The notes under the pieces: model-generated
What the model saw: the letters and a program-made list of their open reading frames with translations, nothing else
Databases searched by the model: none
Told to the model about the DNA's origin: nothing
Position numbers and translations under genes: made by a program
NCBI GenBank assembly: GCA_019022495.1
Contig: JAFEKR010000007.1
Span: forward strand, 1,364,001 to 1,428,000
DNA length: 64,000 nucleotides
DNA from: Epichloe hybrida
Lineage: Eukaryota; Ascomycota; Sordariomycetes; Hypocreales; Clavicipitaceae
Direction: 5' to 3'
Shown here: piece by piece, positions 13,341 to 24,179 of the stretch
Position numbering within the stretch: the first letter of the stretch is position 1
How the letters are laid out: each line of letters begins with the position of its first letter

Positions 13341-16300
13341 TAATACCCCCCCTACATATAATTAACCTTAATTATAAAATAAGTTACTTACTTAGGGTAT
13401 AGTCATTACATTAGAGCTTTGCAAGGAAAAATAAGATAGGGCACCTTACGTCTAGACACGTAGGTAAACAAAAAGAAACAATAATAATAATGCCACTAAT
13501 TAAAAACAACCCCTTATTATAGTTAGTAATGTTCTAATAGCAGCCTACACGCGGCTTCACTGTAGCAAAACAAATATTATTGCCTATTACATAGCTAGAA
13601 AAAACAATATAGATAACCTATATTAATTTTCGTAATTAGTTAAATAAATAAGGTACCTAATGCTAGGGTTCTAAATAGTCTAACTAGAGGGCTTGTGTTA
13701 TAGTCACCGTAAGCTCGCAGCTATTAGGCATGTGTGCGTTTAGCAGTGCTAATAGTTGTTATTATGATTTGTGAATTACCTATACGCGGTGCGTTAGATT
13801 ACTTAAGGGGTCTAGGGTTAATATAAAAGAGACTAATTTTTCCCCCCTTCTACACTCTTCCTTTCTTTTATAATATCCCTTAACCTCATAAGTTACCCTT
13901 ACTAGCTAAGTAATAGCTCTCTTACTGCTATTACTTAGTAGTTACTAACCTCTTTTAGTCCCTAATTATTGTTATTATCTATCCTTATTTATCTTAGTTT
14001 CTTACCCTTATCTAGCTTATAAGTTTATACTCTTATTAGCATAACTTCCCTATCTAGTCTATTATAGCTAACTTATAGCTAGTTTACTATATCTAAGTCT
14101 TATACTTAAACTCCGCCTTTATTAATGCCTTAAGAAGATTTATTAACTAAGAAATCTCCTATAAAGTCTCCCTAAAAGTAAACTTCTTCTAAAATCTTAT
14201 TATAAGTTTATTATATCCTTATAGTGTCTTTATTACTAACTTACTACTAGTAAAATAACTTTAAAGAAGATTCTATATATACACTATTATTAGTAAGTAG
14301 TAATATAAAATATCCTCCTAAAAACAGCACCTATAAGATTCTAGGATACCTTATTAATAAAAAAACCTTCCTAGCTAAATATAATAAGTCTTTGAGTATA
14401 ATATCTTTACTTACTTACTGCTTCTTTATAGCTAATATTTAATAGGCTATTTAACAAAATATGCTTATTACTTCTAAAATAATAAAAACTATATTATAGT
14501 ATGTCTTTCTTAACTAAAATCTACCTAGTTATCGCTAATATACTACTAGACTCTAGCTTAAATTACATAGCTTTATAATAGGCTATTTAAACTTATTAAA
14601 GCTACTCCTAAAGGTAGCTATTACTATTAAAATAAAGTAAGTATAATCCTATTTCCTAGACGCTAGATTACTACTAACTTACTACTAGGCTATTATAAAA
14701 ACAAAGAAAAAGCTATAGAATACTATCCTAGTTTATAAAAATTCTAATAAGCATAGTCACGTCCGCTACGCTTAAATGTTTACTAATACTACTTATAAGG
14801 TAAAATATAACAAATACACTGCAATAGCGCTACTAAGTAACACTATAAATCTAGAGACTTAGATTAATATTATAAACTATCTTCGCTTTATAGCCTAGAA
14901 TATCCTAAAGGTAAGCTTTCTTAATATACATAGCTAATGCTTAACTAACTTACTAGTAGTTTACACTAAATGCTATTAATCTACCTAAACGCATTAGTTC
15001 TATTAAGCTCCCTAGTGCACTTTAGGTCTATATATATAAAGAGGGGGATTCTAATAATAAAGATACTCCTAAGGCCTCTTCCTCTATAGCTCCTATAGCT
15101 ACTAATAATAATAAGGGACTAGCGGTCTTAAGGGCTAACTCTATTATAAAGGGATAGGTGCTTAGTAGCTATGTAATAGATTATTTAAGTTATCTAAGTA
15201 AATTAACTTTATTTTCTAATATCTTTAGTGTGTTAAGTTATAAAACGTAACTACTTTACATTAACTTTGCTACTTAGCTATTGCTTATAGTTATTAATAA
15301 TTTCTCTAGTAATAAAATCCCTTTTTAATACCTAAGAATTCTCTAAAGCATTATAGCCCTTCTATTTAACTAGATATTTATAACGCCTTCTATTATAGTA
15401 GTGTAAAATAATTCTCTTAACTTTAAACTCCTGTTTATTATCTTTAATAGTATCTCACAGCAAGAATACATCTTCTATGTCTATTAGGTCCCCTTTAAAA
15501 GGTTTAAGACTAGTAATATTAAATATATTATATAATTAAGTCCTAGGTGGCAATTTTAATTAATACGCTAATTTATAACTTCTAATTGCCTTTTTAATCT
15601 TATAGGGGCCTAGATACTTTATAGCTAGCTTCCTACTAGGGCGTCTTAGATTAATGTTTTTTATTAATAATAAAACATAGTCACTAACTTTAAACCTTAT
15701 TAGAGTTCTCTTCTAGTTATAATATTTTTTATACTAAATCTATAAGTTACTTAAAAGCTACTTAATTATAGTGTGCTTCTCTCTTAGTGCTAAAATCCTA
15801 CTTTTAGCTTAATTATTTACTAAAGGGATATTTACTACTACTTACTACAGACCTCTTAGATTATAACCTTATAACGCCTCCACTATTGTGTAGCCATGCG
15901 TTAAGTGATTGCTTATATTATACGCGAATTACGCTATTAATAGGTTGTCTGCCTAATCAGTCTATTTAGCATAAGCAAAAGCCCTTAAATAATGTTCTAA
16001 GACCTAGTTTAAACGTTCTATCTAACTATCTGTCTAGGGGTGAAAAGCAGTGCTAAGTAGCTACTTTGTTATAAGAAAATAGCAAAAAGTTATCTAGAAA
16101 CCACTAGTAAATGTGGAACCTTAGTCTATTATAATACCTTCTAGGGCTCTATAGTCTCTAAAAACATATTCTAAGAACATAGTTACTAGCCTATTGCTAG
16201 TTAGTCGTGTTAATATAGGGATGTAAATACTATATTTCGTGAAATAGTTAATAATAACTAAAATTACGTCATAGGTTTAATTTAAATCTTTTACTAGTAA

Positions 16301-19300
16301 AAGTCTAGTGATAAAATCTATTAATAATTCTTAAAAGGGGCGATTAGGCACTAGCAATGTAGCTAGCTTGCTATATAGTTTATGATGCCTTAGTTTTAAA
16401 GTCTAATAATTTATGTAAGTACTAATGTATACCTTTATATCTTTCTTTATTATTAGCTAATAATATTAGTTTATAATCTAACGAAGAGTTTTGCTCACTC
16501 CTTAGTGCCTAGTAGTAGGGTTATTATAAGTTAGTAATAAAATTTCTTTTCTTATACCTAGAGGAATAAAAACACAATTCTTAAATATTAATAGCTTAGA
16601 GGGTCTAATTAACTATGTCTAGGACATAGCTAAATTGCCGCTTTTAAGTAACTTTAATTAACCCATAGTAAAGTCATTGCCTTACTATGCTTTATATAAT
16701 AAGACTTAAATTAGGGGTTCTAATTCCAAGCTCTTTTCCAAAAAGTTAGAGTTAAACTTAGAAGAGGTTCTCTAAATAGATTAGATCCTAGCTATAATAT
16801 CTTTATAAGTAATTAGTTTAATAGATGCTTCTAGTCTTATAGGGTCATAGATAAGTAACGTTTTTAAGGGGCGCCCTTACTGCTTACTAGCAATAACCTA
16901 TGCTAGTCTATCCCTATTAGCAATAGCTAGTCTAATAGGAAAATTAAAATAATTAAGCAATGACTAATGTATGCGCTAGGTACTAATAGTATTACTATAG
17001 CTAGCTTGTCGCTTGTTAACCAAAGTATAAAAAGTATTAAATAACCCTACTAATACATCTCTTCTGAGATTATCTAGATTATTAGGTTCTTTAGGAATAT
17101 AGTTAAGTTACGATTTTTTAAAACCCTAGATATTAGCAGTATTATCGCAGTGTTATTGTAACTAACTATTAGTTATATTAAGTGATGTTTTCGTGGAGCC
17201 TATAGCATTAATAATATCGCTATGGTGTTCCTATCTCTTAGTATCTATAAATTTAGATAAAAAGGCAGGAAGTTATATAATTACTACTTTCTCTTTCCTT
17301 GCCTTACTTATAAAATCTAGTTTTCTTAAAAGTAAGTTAGTAGGATTTAATTTCCCCGCATAATACACAATCTTAAAGTTAAAAGGACAAAGCTTATTAA
17401 GCGTAATTACTTACTTGCTAGTAAGCTTAGGCTTTATAGCAAGGTACTTATAGTTTAAATAATCTATAATAACTTTAATTATATAAGCCAAATAAGCGAG
17501 ATAGTGTCTCTATATGCGAAAAGCCTCTTAGATAGCTAATAATTTGCTATTAGGTGTTAAATATTGTAATTTAGTATTAGTTATCTTTCTTAACATAAAC
17601 GCAACTAGGTGCTAGTGACCTAGCACTAATATTATAAGTATAGCCCTAATTACATGTCTAGATGCATCTGTCTCCACTCTAAGATATGTAAGTGAGTTAA
17701 AATACACTAAAATTAGCGCTTCCTAAAATCTTTATTAAAGCTCTCTAAACGCTGCTATCTCGCGGGGTTCTAGTTTAAATATCACTAGTTAATTCCCTCT
17801 AAGGCAATCCGTTAATAAAATAATAACTTTACTATACTATTTAATAAAACAGCGGTAGAATCTAGTAAAACCAAGAAATAACTAAATGTTAAAAACGCTA
17901 CGTGGTATTAGCTAGGTTACAATTGCTTTAACTCTTGCTAGGTCTATCATAATACCTTTCTCTAATATCTTAAAGCCTAAAAATTTAACTTCCTTAACTA
18001 AAAATTAACACTTCTTAAGGTTAATAAAAAGACCTGCCTCTCTAAACCTACGTAAAACTTATTTAATATGCTCTATATAATCTTTAACCCTACTGCTATA
18101 TATTAGCGTATTATCTAAATAGATAACATAGGTCTTATTAATAAGTCCTTTAAGAGTATTATTAATATACTCCTAAAAAGTCACTAGTGCGTTAACTAGT
18201 CTAAATAGCATCACTAGATATTTAAAGTAGCTATATTAACAATAGAACGCTATTTTCTACTCATTACCTAAGCGAATACGTAGCTAGTGGTACGTATCTT
18301 TTAAATCTAGGACTGTGAAAATAACTACGCCTGCTAATTAATTAAGAATTTAGCAATAAGGGGCAAAGGGGCCTTATTCTTAATTATGATCTTATTTAGG
18401 CCCCTATAATCTACATAAAGCCTTAATTTCCCTCCTTTCTTTAGAATAAATAAAATTAAGGCTTTAGCTAGGCTAACTAATCTTCTAATTCACCCTTTAA
18501 GCTACGCACTCGTAAGGTACTCTCTAAGAACCTCTAGCTCCCTTTTAGCTAAATTATATATAGGCCCCTAAGGTAGTGTTTTCCCTTCTTCTAATTTAAT
18601 CGTATAAGTGTAACCTCCTAGTTTAGGAAGCTTACCCACTAACTCTTTAGAAAAAACATCTATAAACTCCTTATATTCTTCTTGGATTATTAGTATAGGG
18701 CACTTAGTGTTCTTATCCTAATTTAACGTAGCTTCTTTGCCGCTTGCGTCTTCTAAAATTAGTATAACTATAATACCTTTGCTTTTTTACTACAAATAAG
18801 TATACTTAAGGATTCACGTAGCTACTTTACTATTTATTTATATGTCTATTACTACTAGGTCCTCTAATTAGCCTTTTCCTTTTCCTTTTTAATTTTTATT
18901 TTCTAGAATACTTAGCTTAATCTTTATCGCTCCTAATAATAAAGTAACTACTACTATTTTTTTCTCTTTATATACTTACCACTTACTATAAGTAAAGGAG
19001 AGACATTCTATTATTACTAGATATCTCTAGTATTTGTGCTCCTAACATATAATCACAGGTAAATACTCTTTAATCTAGTCTATACCTAGAATTATCCCTT
19101 TACCTATATTAGCAATAAAGTAGCTAACTTAGCAAACCTTTATAAATCCTATACTGTCTTTTATCTTAACTAATTTTTTTAGAATTCCTTAATATAGAAT
19201 CACTTTTTTACTTACACTCTCTAATATCCTATTTAATTAGATTATATTCTCCTAATCCTTTTTTAACACTAATTTTAGATAAATTATTAAAGACTATACG

Positions 19301-20682
19301 CCTATATTAAATAGCGCTTATATAGCTAACCACTAGTTATCTTATTATAGAGATACCTGTATTCTTATTCTATTATTTATAGGGTATTCCACGGCAAGAT
19401 TGCATTCCTAGGTTCGTGCTAATTAAACTAGTATTATATTACGAGACGTAGCTTTATTACTACTTTCCCTATACTTCTTAGTTATATATTTAGTACTTTT
19501 ATAGGTAAAATAATCTAGTGCCTAATAAGTTAGTATAGCGTGCCTAGGCTTTTTATATTTATAGCACACTAGGGATAATCTTTTCCCTTAGTCTTCGCTC
19601 TATTACTACGCTCTATTTACAGGTAATGTAAAACAAGAGCGTTACCTCTTTCTTTTAGAGTCCTAACCTTTTTTATTATTTTAGCCTAAACCTATTATAA
19701 CCTCTGCTTTCTTACCCTAGCCTTATAGTTAGCTCTAGGTTATTAGAATCTCTTAACTAATTATTTACTTCCTTATAGCGTTATTTAAGCTATTTAGAAA
19801 GATTATAATTCTTAGATATATAGGGATTTCTTTAGGTAACTTAGCTTTTACCTTATCCTAGGCTTATATAAAGGATTAAAATAATTAGCTATTCTTCTGC
19901 CTAAGATTTAGTAATAACCTTATTGCTTCTAAGCGTCTTACACTTATATCTATTATTCTAGTTTTTAACTATTCTAGGAAATCTACCTAGGTAATTAACA
20001 AATAATTTACATGCCTATTCACAGCTACATAACGCATCCACTATTACTTTACATCACTAGCTAGGCAGCTACCTATATACGCTACCTTAGTTATGTTATC
20101 CTTAAAGGTATAGCAGTCTAATTTAAATAGTATGTCTAAGTCTACTAAGAAATTCTATAGGCTTTTATACATTTCCCCTTTATATGTAGGCATTTTTATT
20201 TGCGTTTTAATAAGACTACCTCGCTATATAATTACTACTATGTTACTATAGACTGTAGGTGAAATCATAGCTAATGTTTAAGGGGTAATTATAGGTCTAG
20301 ATTAAGGGGTAATTATAGGTCTAGTTTAAGGTCTAGCTAATCCTAGATTTACCTTAAGCTCTCTAATTTGCGCCTCTATTTATAAGACCTCTTGTCTCCT
20401 CTAAAGGCAACATAGCTTAGATTATACGACCTTATAGCGTTACTATAATGCCCTTTCTTCTTTAGTTATATTATCTATACCTCTACCTAAATTAGGATTA
20501 AGTGGCGTTTATTACACCCTATTATCTATAGTTCTAGATTATAGGGGTTCTCTATCTTCCTAATTATCTATAGCTTTATTATTATAAGGTACTAGCGTGT
20601 TTCTAGTAAATCTTTAGAGTGTTAGCTATATAATAATCTAGCTAATGGTTTGTATCCTTAAAAAGGTTAAGAGAGATTAATT

Positions 20683-20952
20683 TATTATAGCTTACACTAA
20701 AAGGTTAAGAATAAAGTAATAGCTAAGACTATTGCAGTCACTACTAGATAGATGCTAGCTAGGGGCGGGTGCGTGAAGGTTTTAATCTCTAACCTAGCAC
20801 TAATAATATGCGCTGTCTTTAATAAATACCCCGCTCCACAAGCACGTAGCTATCTCGTAGCTAGCTAGCCTCTTTGTTATCCGCATAGCCTGAAGGTTCT
20901 CTAAAGACCCGCTTCGATGAACATCCTATCTTTGACCTCTGCGCTCCTGACA
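20683..20952 (-). repeat. Gypsy C right LTR (5' LTR)
   Basis: 270 bp. The inner start is mutated (TATTATAGCTTACACT) and the outer end is clean (GCTTCGATGAACATCC...CTGACA). It is followed by the target duplication CAAAT. Confidence 0.93.
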
Positions 20953-22018
20953 CAAATCCCCTTATCTTTAATAGCTATATCTTAACCTAGAATGCTAATA
21001 ACTCCCTAACCCTAACCTAAAAGGGCTAAAGTTAGAAGATTAAGGAAATTAACCCTTAATTACTAATAGTAAGGTAAGATTATATAGAGTAAAGAGCCTA
21101 AGGAAGTTATATTACAATAGTCTGTTAACTAGAGGCATTATATAACCTGTTAATTACCGTATAACACTAAGAACCCTTTGCTAATAATATCTTATAACTT
21201 AATAAACGCCTTAAGTAGCAAATTAAGTATTAGTAGTAGGGATTATAGTATATCCCCTTAACTCTTAAAGAAGCAAAGCTTTTTATATTTATAAATAAGT
21301 CTCTTACTAATAACAAAGATCTAAGTTTATAAATCAGATATATTATTATAATTAGTAATAAAGTGGTAAAGGAAAATAATACCTTTATCTTAAAAGGGAA
21401 TGTTATTATATATAGCTCTATAAAAAGTAAGTGTGTAACCTATAGCGCACTTATATCTAAGCTATATAGCATGGTTTAAGGTGCTAATATCGCGTACGCA
21501 ATATCTACAACCCTCTATATAATCATAGACTAATTAAAGATACCTTAGATTCTAATAATTCTCTGTATAGACTCTTTCTTATTATATAAATGCCTTGTAA
21601 AGCTAGGTATAATAAAAGAGAAGTAGCTAATAATTAATATTATAGCCCTTTAGTAGTTATATAAGAGAAGAGAAGTCTATAAAGTTAGATAGATTAATAG
21701 TAGCAATAATCCGGCGGATGTAATAACAAAGGCATCACTAAATTTAGCCCTTTTAACCTTAATTAATTTAAACGAATTAACGATTTATATAGAAGGATAG
21801 GTTAAGAGACCTATAAGGTTAGGCAAAGGGGAGGATTAATATAATAGGCATATAGGTATAGACTATAATAACTAGGTTAATTAAAATAACTAAAGCTATA
21901 ATAGCTAATAAGAACCGTGAATTCTTATTAAGGGATTTACTTATATATACTTTCCTTTAATCTAATTTTTATTGCGTTTTTAGGCTTCTTTAGCTATAAA
22001 GAAAAGAGAGAGTGCTAG

Positions 22019-22316
22019 TGTAGCTTCCTTTAAACCTTTGGATAATAAATAGTCTAACTGTGGCTAAAGAGTGAAGCCACTAAAGGGATGCACGCAATGT
22101 GATTAGATGCATCGTGAGCTACCCCGCTCTGTTAGCAGTGGCACCGCACTGTAGCCTTACTTTTCCCCCTTTTTGCCTACCTTCTCTTCTAGCTAGATTC
22201 CTCTCCTTCTCCCTCTTCTCTTCTCTCTTAGTTATTAGCTATTATTATTATTATTATTAACTTCATTGAATTTAACCTCGTTGCACTAGTGCAAACGTTC
22301 CTTGGTGGAACTAACA
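22019..22316 (+). repeat. Copia B right (3') LTR
   Basis: 298 bp. The first ~150 bp are RIP-mutated (TGTAGCTTCCTTTAAACC) and the outer end is clean (TTGAATTTAACCTCGTTGCA). It is followed by the target duplication ATAAC. Confidence 0.93.
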
Positions 22317-22435
22317 ATAACAAAGGGGCGATTATCTTATAATATAGGCAAGCGTTAATTAATAATATTTAACAGAGCTTATATCTTTAATAATAATTAA
22401 TAAAAATAGTAATTAAAGCCTCCTAGGCTTATAAC

Positions 22436-22666
22436 TATTAGGGTAAGGGTGAAAAAGGATAATAAAAAGCATTTAATTTAGTTAATTAGAGGTGTAAATA
22501 GCATCTGACTTTTGTACCTAAAAGGTACATAGTGCGCTATAGTAATAACTAGTCTACGGAGGTACTTCTAATACATCGTATTTACTAATGTCTGACCTCG
22601 CGTTTTATCCCTGTCAATGCGCGCTGCCCTCATACAACCTATGCTTCAAGGGAGCTCTCCCTGACA
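22436..22666 (-). repeat. Copia A right LTR (5' LTR of the element)
   Basis: 231 bp, same length as the left copy. Begins TATTAGGG (mutated TGTCAGGG) and ends CCCTGACA. Its outer ~120 bp keep many CG and CA dinucleotides while its inner part is mutated. It is followed directly by the target duplication CACTG. Confidence 0.93.
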
Positions 22667-22671
22667 CACTG

Positions 22672-22738
22672 TACCTAGTCCGTACTCCGTACACTTGCTT
22701 CACTAGACTTCATAGCTACAGGCTGGCCTAAATTAAGG
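22672..22738. other. Host DNA right of the retrotransposon stack
   Basis: Unmutated single-copy-looking sequence that continues the pre-insertion locus from 2470. No gene is seen. Confidence 0.5.
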
Positions 22739-23113
22739 GTGTGATCCACGAGCCGGTGCAAACTTTGCACGGGTGTAAAATACATATAACAGGACGCGCT
22801 ACCCATTTTTATTAGCTAAGATCCATAGAAATTTATGGAAATTTATCTAAATTATATAAATACCATATCCCCTCTTATTTATAATATATCTTCTTAACTA
22901 GGGCCACGTAATTACCTATAATAGGAATAAATACCCTAATTTTACTAACTTTACCCTTATTTTAGGTGTAAACTTTACACTTTATGTTATTTACGCGTAA
23001 AGTTTACACTAGTATAAAGAAAGATAGTATAAAATAGCTGCCTTATATAACTTTATATATAATTTGTATTATGCAATGTTAGTGCAAAGTCTGCACTAGC
23101 TCGTGGATCACAC
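22739..23113. mobile_element. Non-autonomous TIR element (MITE), about 375 bp
   Basis: The two ends are 32-bp inverted repeats, 22739-22770 (GTGTGATCCACGAGC...TTTGCAC) and 23082-23113, matching at about 29 of 32 positions. A second inverted pair built on GTGTAAACTTTAC lies inside near 22967-23012. The core is AT-rich with no coding capacity. TA dinucleotides flank both ends at slightly unequal distance, so a Tc1/mariner-like TA duplication is possible but not proven. Confidence 0.8.
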
Positions 23114-24179
23114 GCTAAATATGTACATATGCCCCTGTTTGAGGCCTGGCGCTTAGCCTTGCGACCCATGATTGGACAGACCCTGATACCCCAATCCCAC
23201 CACATTTTCCTATCTCTTTACATAGAAACGATAAGGCCTCGCAAAGTCACTTAGCCTGTAACCACCCTTAACTATTATAAATTATAAGTGATATTTAAAG
23301 GCTAGGGAATTACATAAAATACTAAGTATTTTACTAAATAGTAAGTACTTATAGCTCTATAGGTTACATATATGTATGAATATTCCTTTAATCAGTGTAT
23401 GTTAATTACACACAAGCATTGTAGTGACTGCAGCAAGGCCTTAATCGTTTCCAAAGACATAAGAGTCCATGTTTGACGTGGCAAGTGTTTTCATTTTTAA
23501 ACCAGACAAGTAATAGTATCAATACGAGCTTTGCGAAGCAAGCCATTTTGTCAGGGGAAAAACAACACCCCAAAACGACGGAAAAGACAACGATAGTAAT
23601 AACAACAAAAACGACGATATTGACGATGCTAACGATACTAACGAATTTAACGATATCGAAGCCAGAACCTAGATAACAGGATCTAGGTCTGTGATATTTG
23701 CAATCCATCGCGAGGATCTAAGCCAAAAGAGGTCTCTTTTTAATGTTAGGTTAAATTTATCTTATTAGGTTAAACACAATGCTAGGTTATCTTATCTATT
23801 AAACAATCTAAGCCAAAGGTAACAAAGGGAGAGTTAATTTTCTATAAAAGGGGAGGGAATCTAGGGATTTTATCTAGCTAGATAGTCACATGACTAGGGA
23901 TCCGATTAATCCGGCGATGCCGATAGATCCAACGATGCCAAGGTCTAGAGGCCTGTGGTCTTGTGAGAGAGGTCTTGAGAGAGGTCTTAAGAGGTTATAA
24001 TTCTAGCTATATAACACCTCCCTAACTGTTTTCCCTTTTCTAGCCCTTAGGAAAGGGAAAACAGTAATAAAAAAAAACAACAAAAAGGGAAGAAGTAATA
24101 TAATCATAAGATAAAAAAAAAATTCGTGATTTTTAGGCCCCCTTACCTATTAATCTATTAATTAAAAGGGTTATCCATT
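23114..24179. other. Intergenic segment with an ACGAT-rich simple repeat and a hairpin
   Basis: Mixed-composition DNA. 23565-23655 is a low-complexity run built on AACGA/ACGAT; the ~100-codon minus-strand ORF over it is repeat-derived. 24025-24065 is a perfect 14-bp stem (ACTGTTTTCCCTTT and its complement) with a 13-nt loop, followed by an A-rich run. No gene is supported. Confidence 0.55.
24025..24065. repeat. Perfect 14-bp stem hairpin
   Basis: ACTGTTTTCCCTTT at the left and its exact complement ending at 24065, separated by 13 nt, then AATAAAAAAAAA. It could form a cruciform, act as a terminator-like element, or be the remains of a small TIR element. Confidence 0.75.

Larger units (their letters stand above)
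13071..20952 (-). mobile_element. Gypsy C: chromodomain-type Ty3/gypsy retrotransposon, minus strand, nested in Copia B
   Basis: 7882 bp, bounded by 270-bp LTRs (13071-13340, 20683-20952; ends TGTCATGG.../...CTCCTGACA) with a perfect 5-bp duplication CAAAT at 13066-13070 and 20953-20957. A minus-strand purine tract AGGGGGGG lies just inside the left LTR, fixing the minus orientation. The RT catalytic motif reads YLDN (from YLDD) near 18110-18124 in the context TYVI-YLDN-TL. A chromodomain-like end is readable at about 15425-15320: YKYLVK-stop-KGY..EN, where the stop replaces the expected Trp (TGG to TAG). These mark a chromovirus. About 1.9 kb between the chromodomain and the purine tract has no assigned content. 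All frames are broken. Confidence 0.9.
7559..22316 (+). mobile_element. Copia B: LTR retrotransposon (copia, RVT_2 type), plus strand, nested in Copia A and interrupted by Gypsy C
   Basis: Bounded by 298-bp LTRs (7559-7856, 22019-22316; ends TGTGGC.../...CTAACA) with a perfect 5-bp duplication ATAAC at 7554-7558 and 22317-22321. It is about 6.87 kb once Gypsy C is removed. Orientation is plus: a purine tract AAGAAAAGAGAGAG lies just before the right LTR. Conceptual translation of the plus strand, ignoring RIP stops, gives an integrase-like segment at about 11150-11470 (HN-x-F...R-x-YR-PL-x-AY), the start of an RVT_2 domain at 12500-13070 (KGT...EKSRL-like, GKEAILT), and, after the Gypsy C gap, the RNase H-like end with a PADA-x-TKA-like tail to about 21805. 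All frames are broken. The domain reading is from recalled fungal copia proteins. Confidence 0.9.
2471..22666 (-). mobile_element. Copia A: LTR retrotransposon (Ty1/copia), minus strand, interrupted by Copia B
   Basis: Complete outer element of the nest. It is bounded by two 231-bp LTRs (2471-2701 and 22436-22666) whose intact outer ends are TGTCAGGG and CCCTGACA, and by a perfect 5-bp duplication CACTG (2466-2470 and 22667-22671). Without the inserted Copia B it is about 5.43 kb, a normal copia length. Orientation is minus: the run beside the left LTR reads as the purine tract AGGGGGGTG on the minus strand, and the reverse-transcriptase motif YIDN (from YVDD) reads on the minus strand at 3758-3769 in the context LVFL-YIDN-IIV. 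The coding region (7558 down to 2702, plus 22435-22322) is full of stops created by C-to-T/G-to-A change, so it is dead. Ty1/copia assignment is from the RT context and the following ELKDLG-like stretch. Confidence 0.9.

Noticed and set aside
23406..23708. 100-codon hydrophobic minus-strand ORF with valine/isoleucine runs
   Set aside because: Produced by an AACGA simple repeat read in one frame; no start context or domain.
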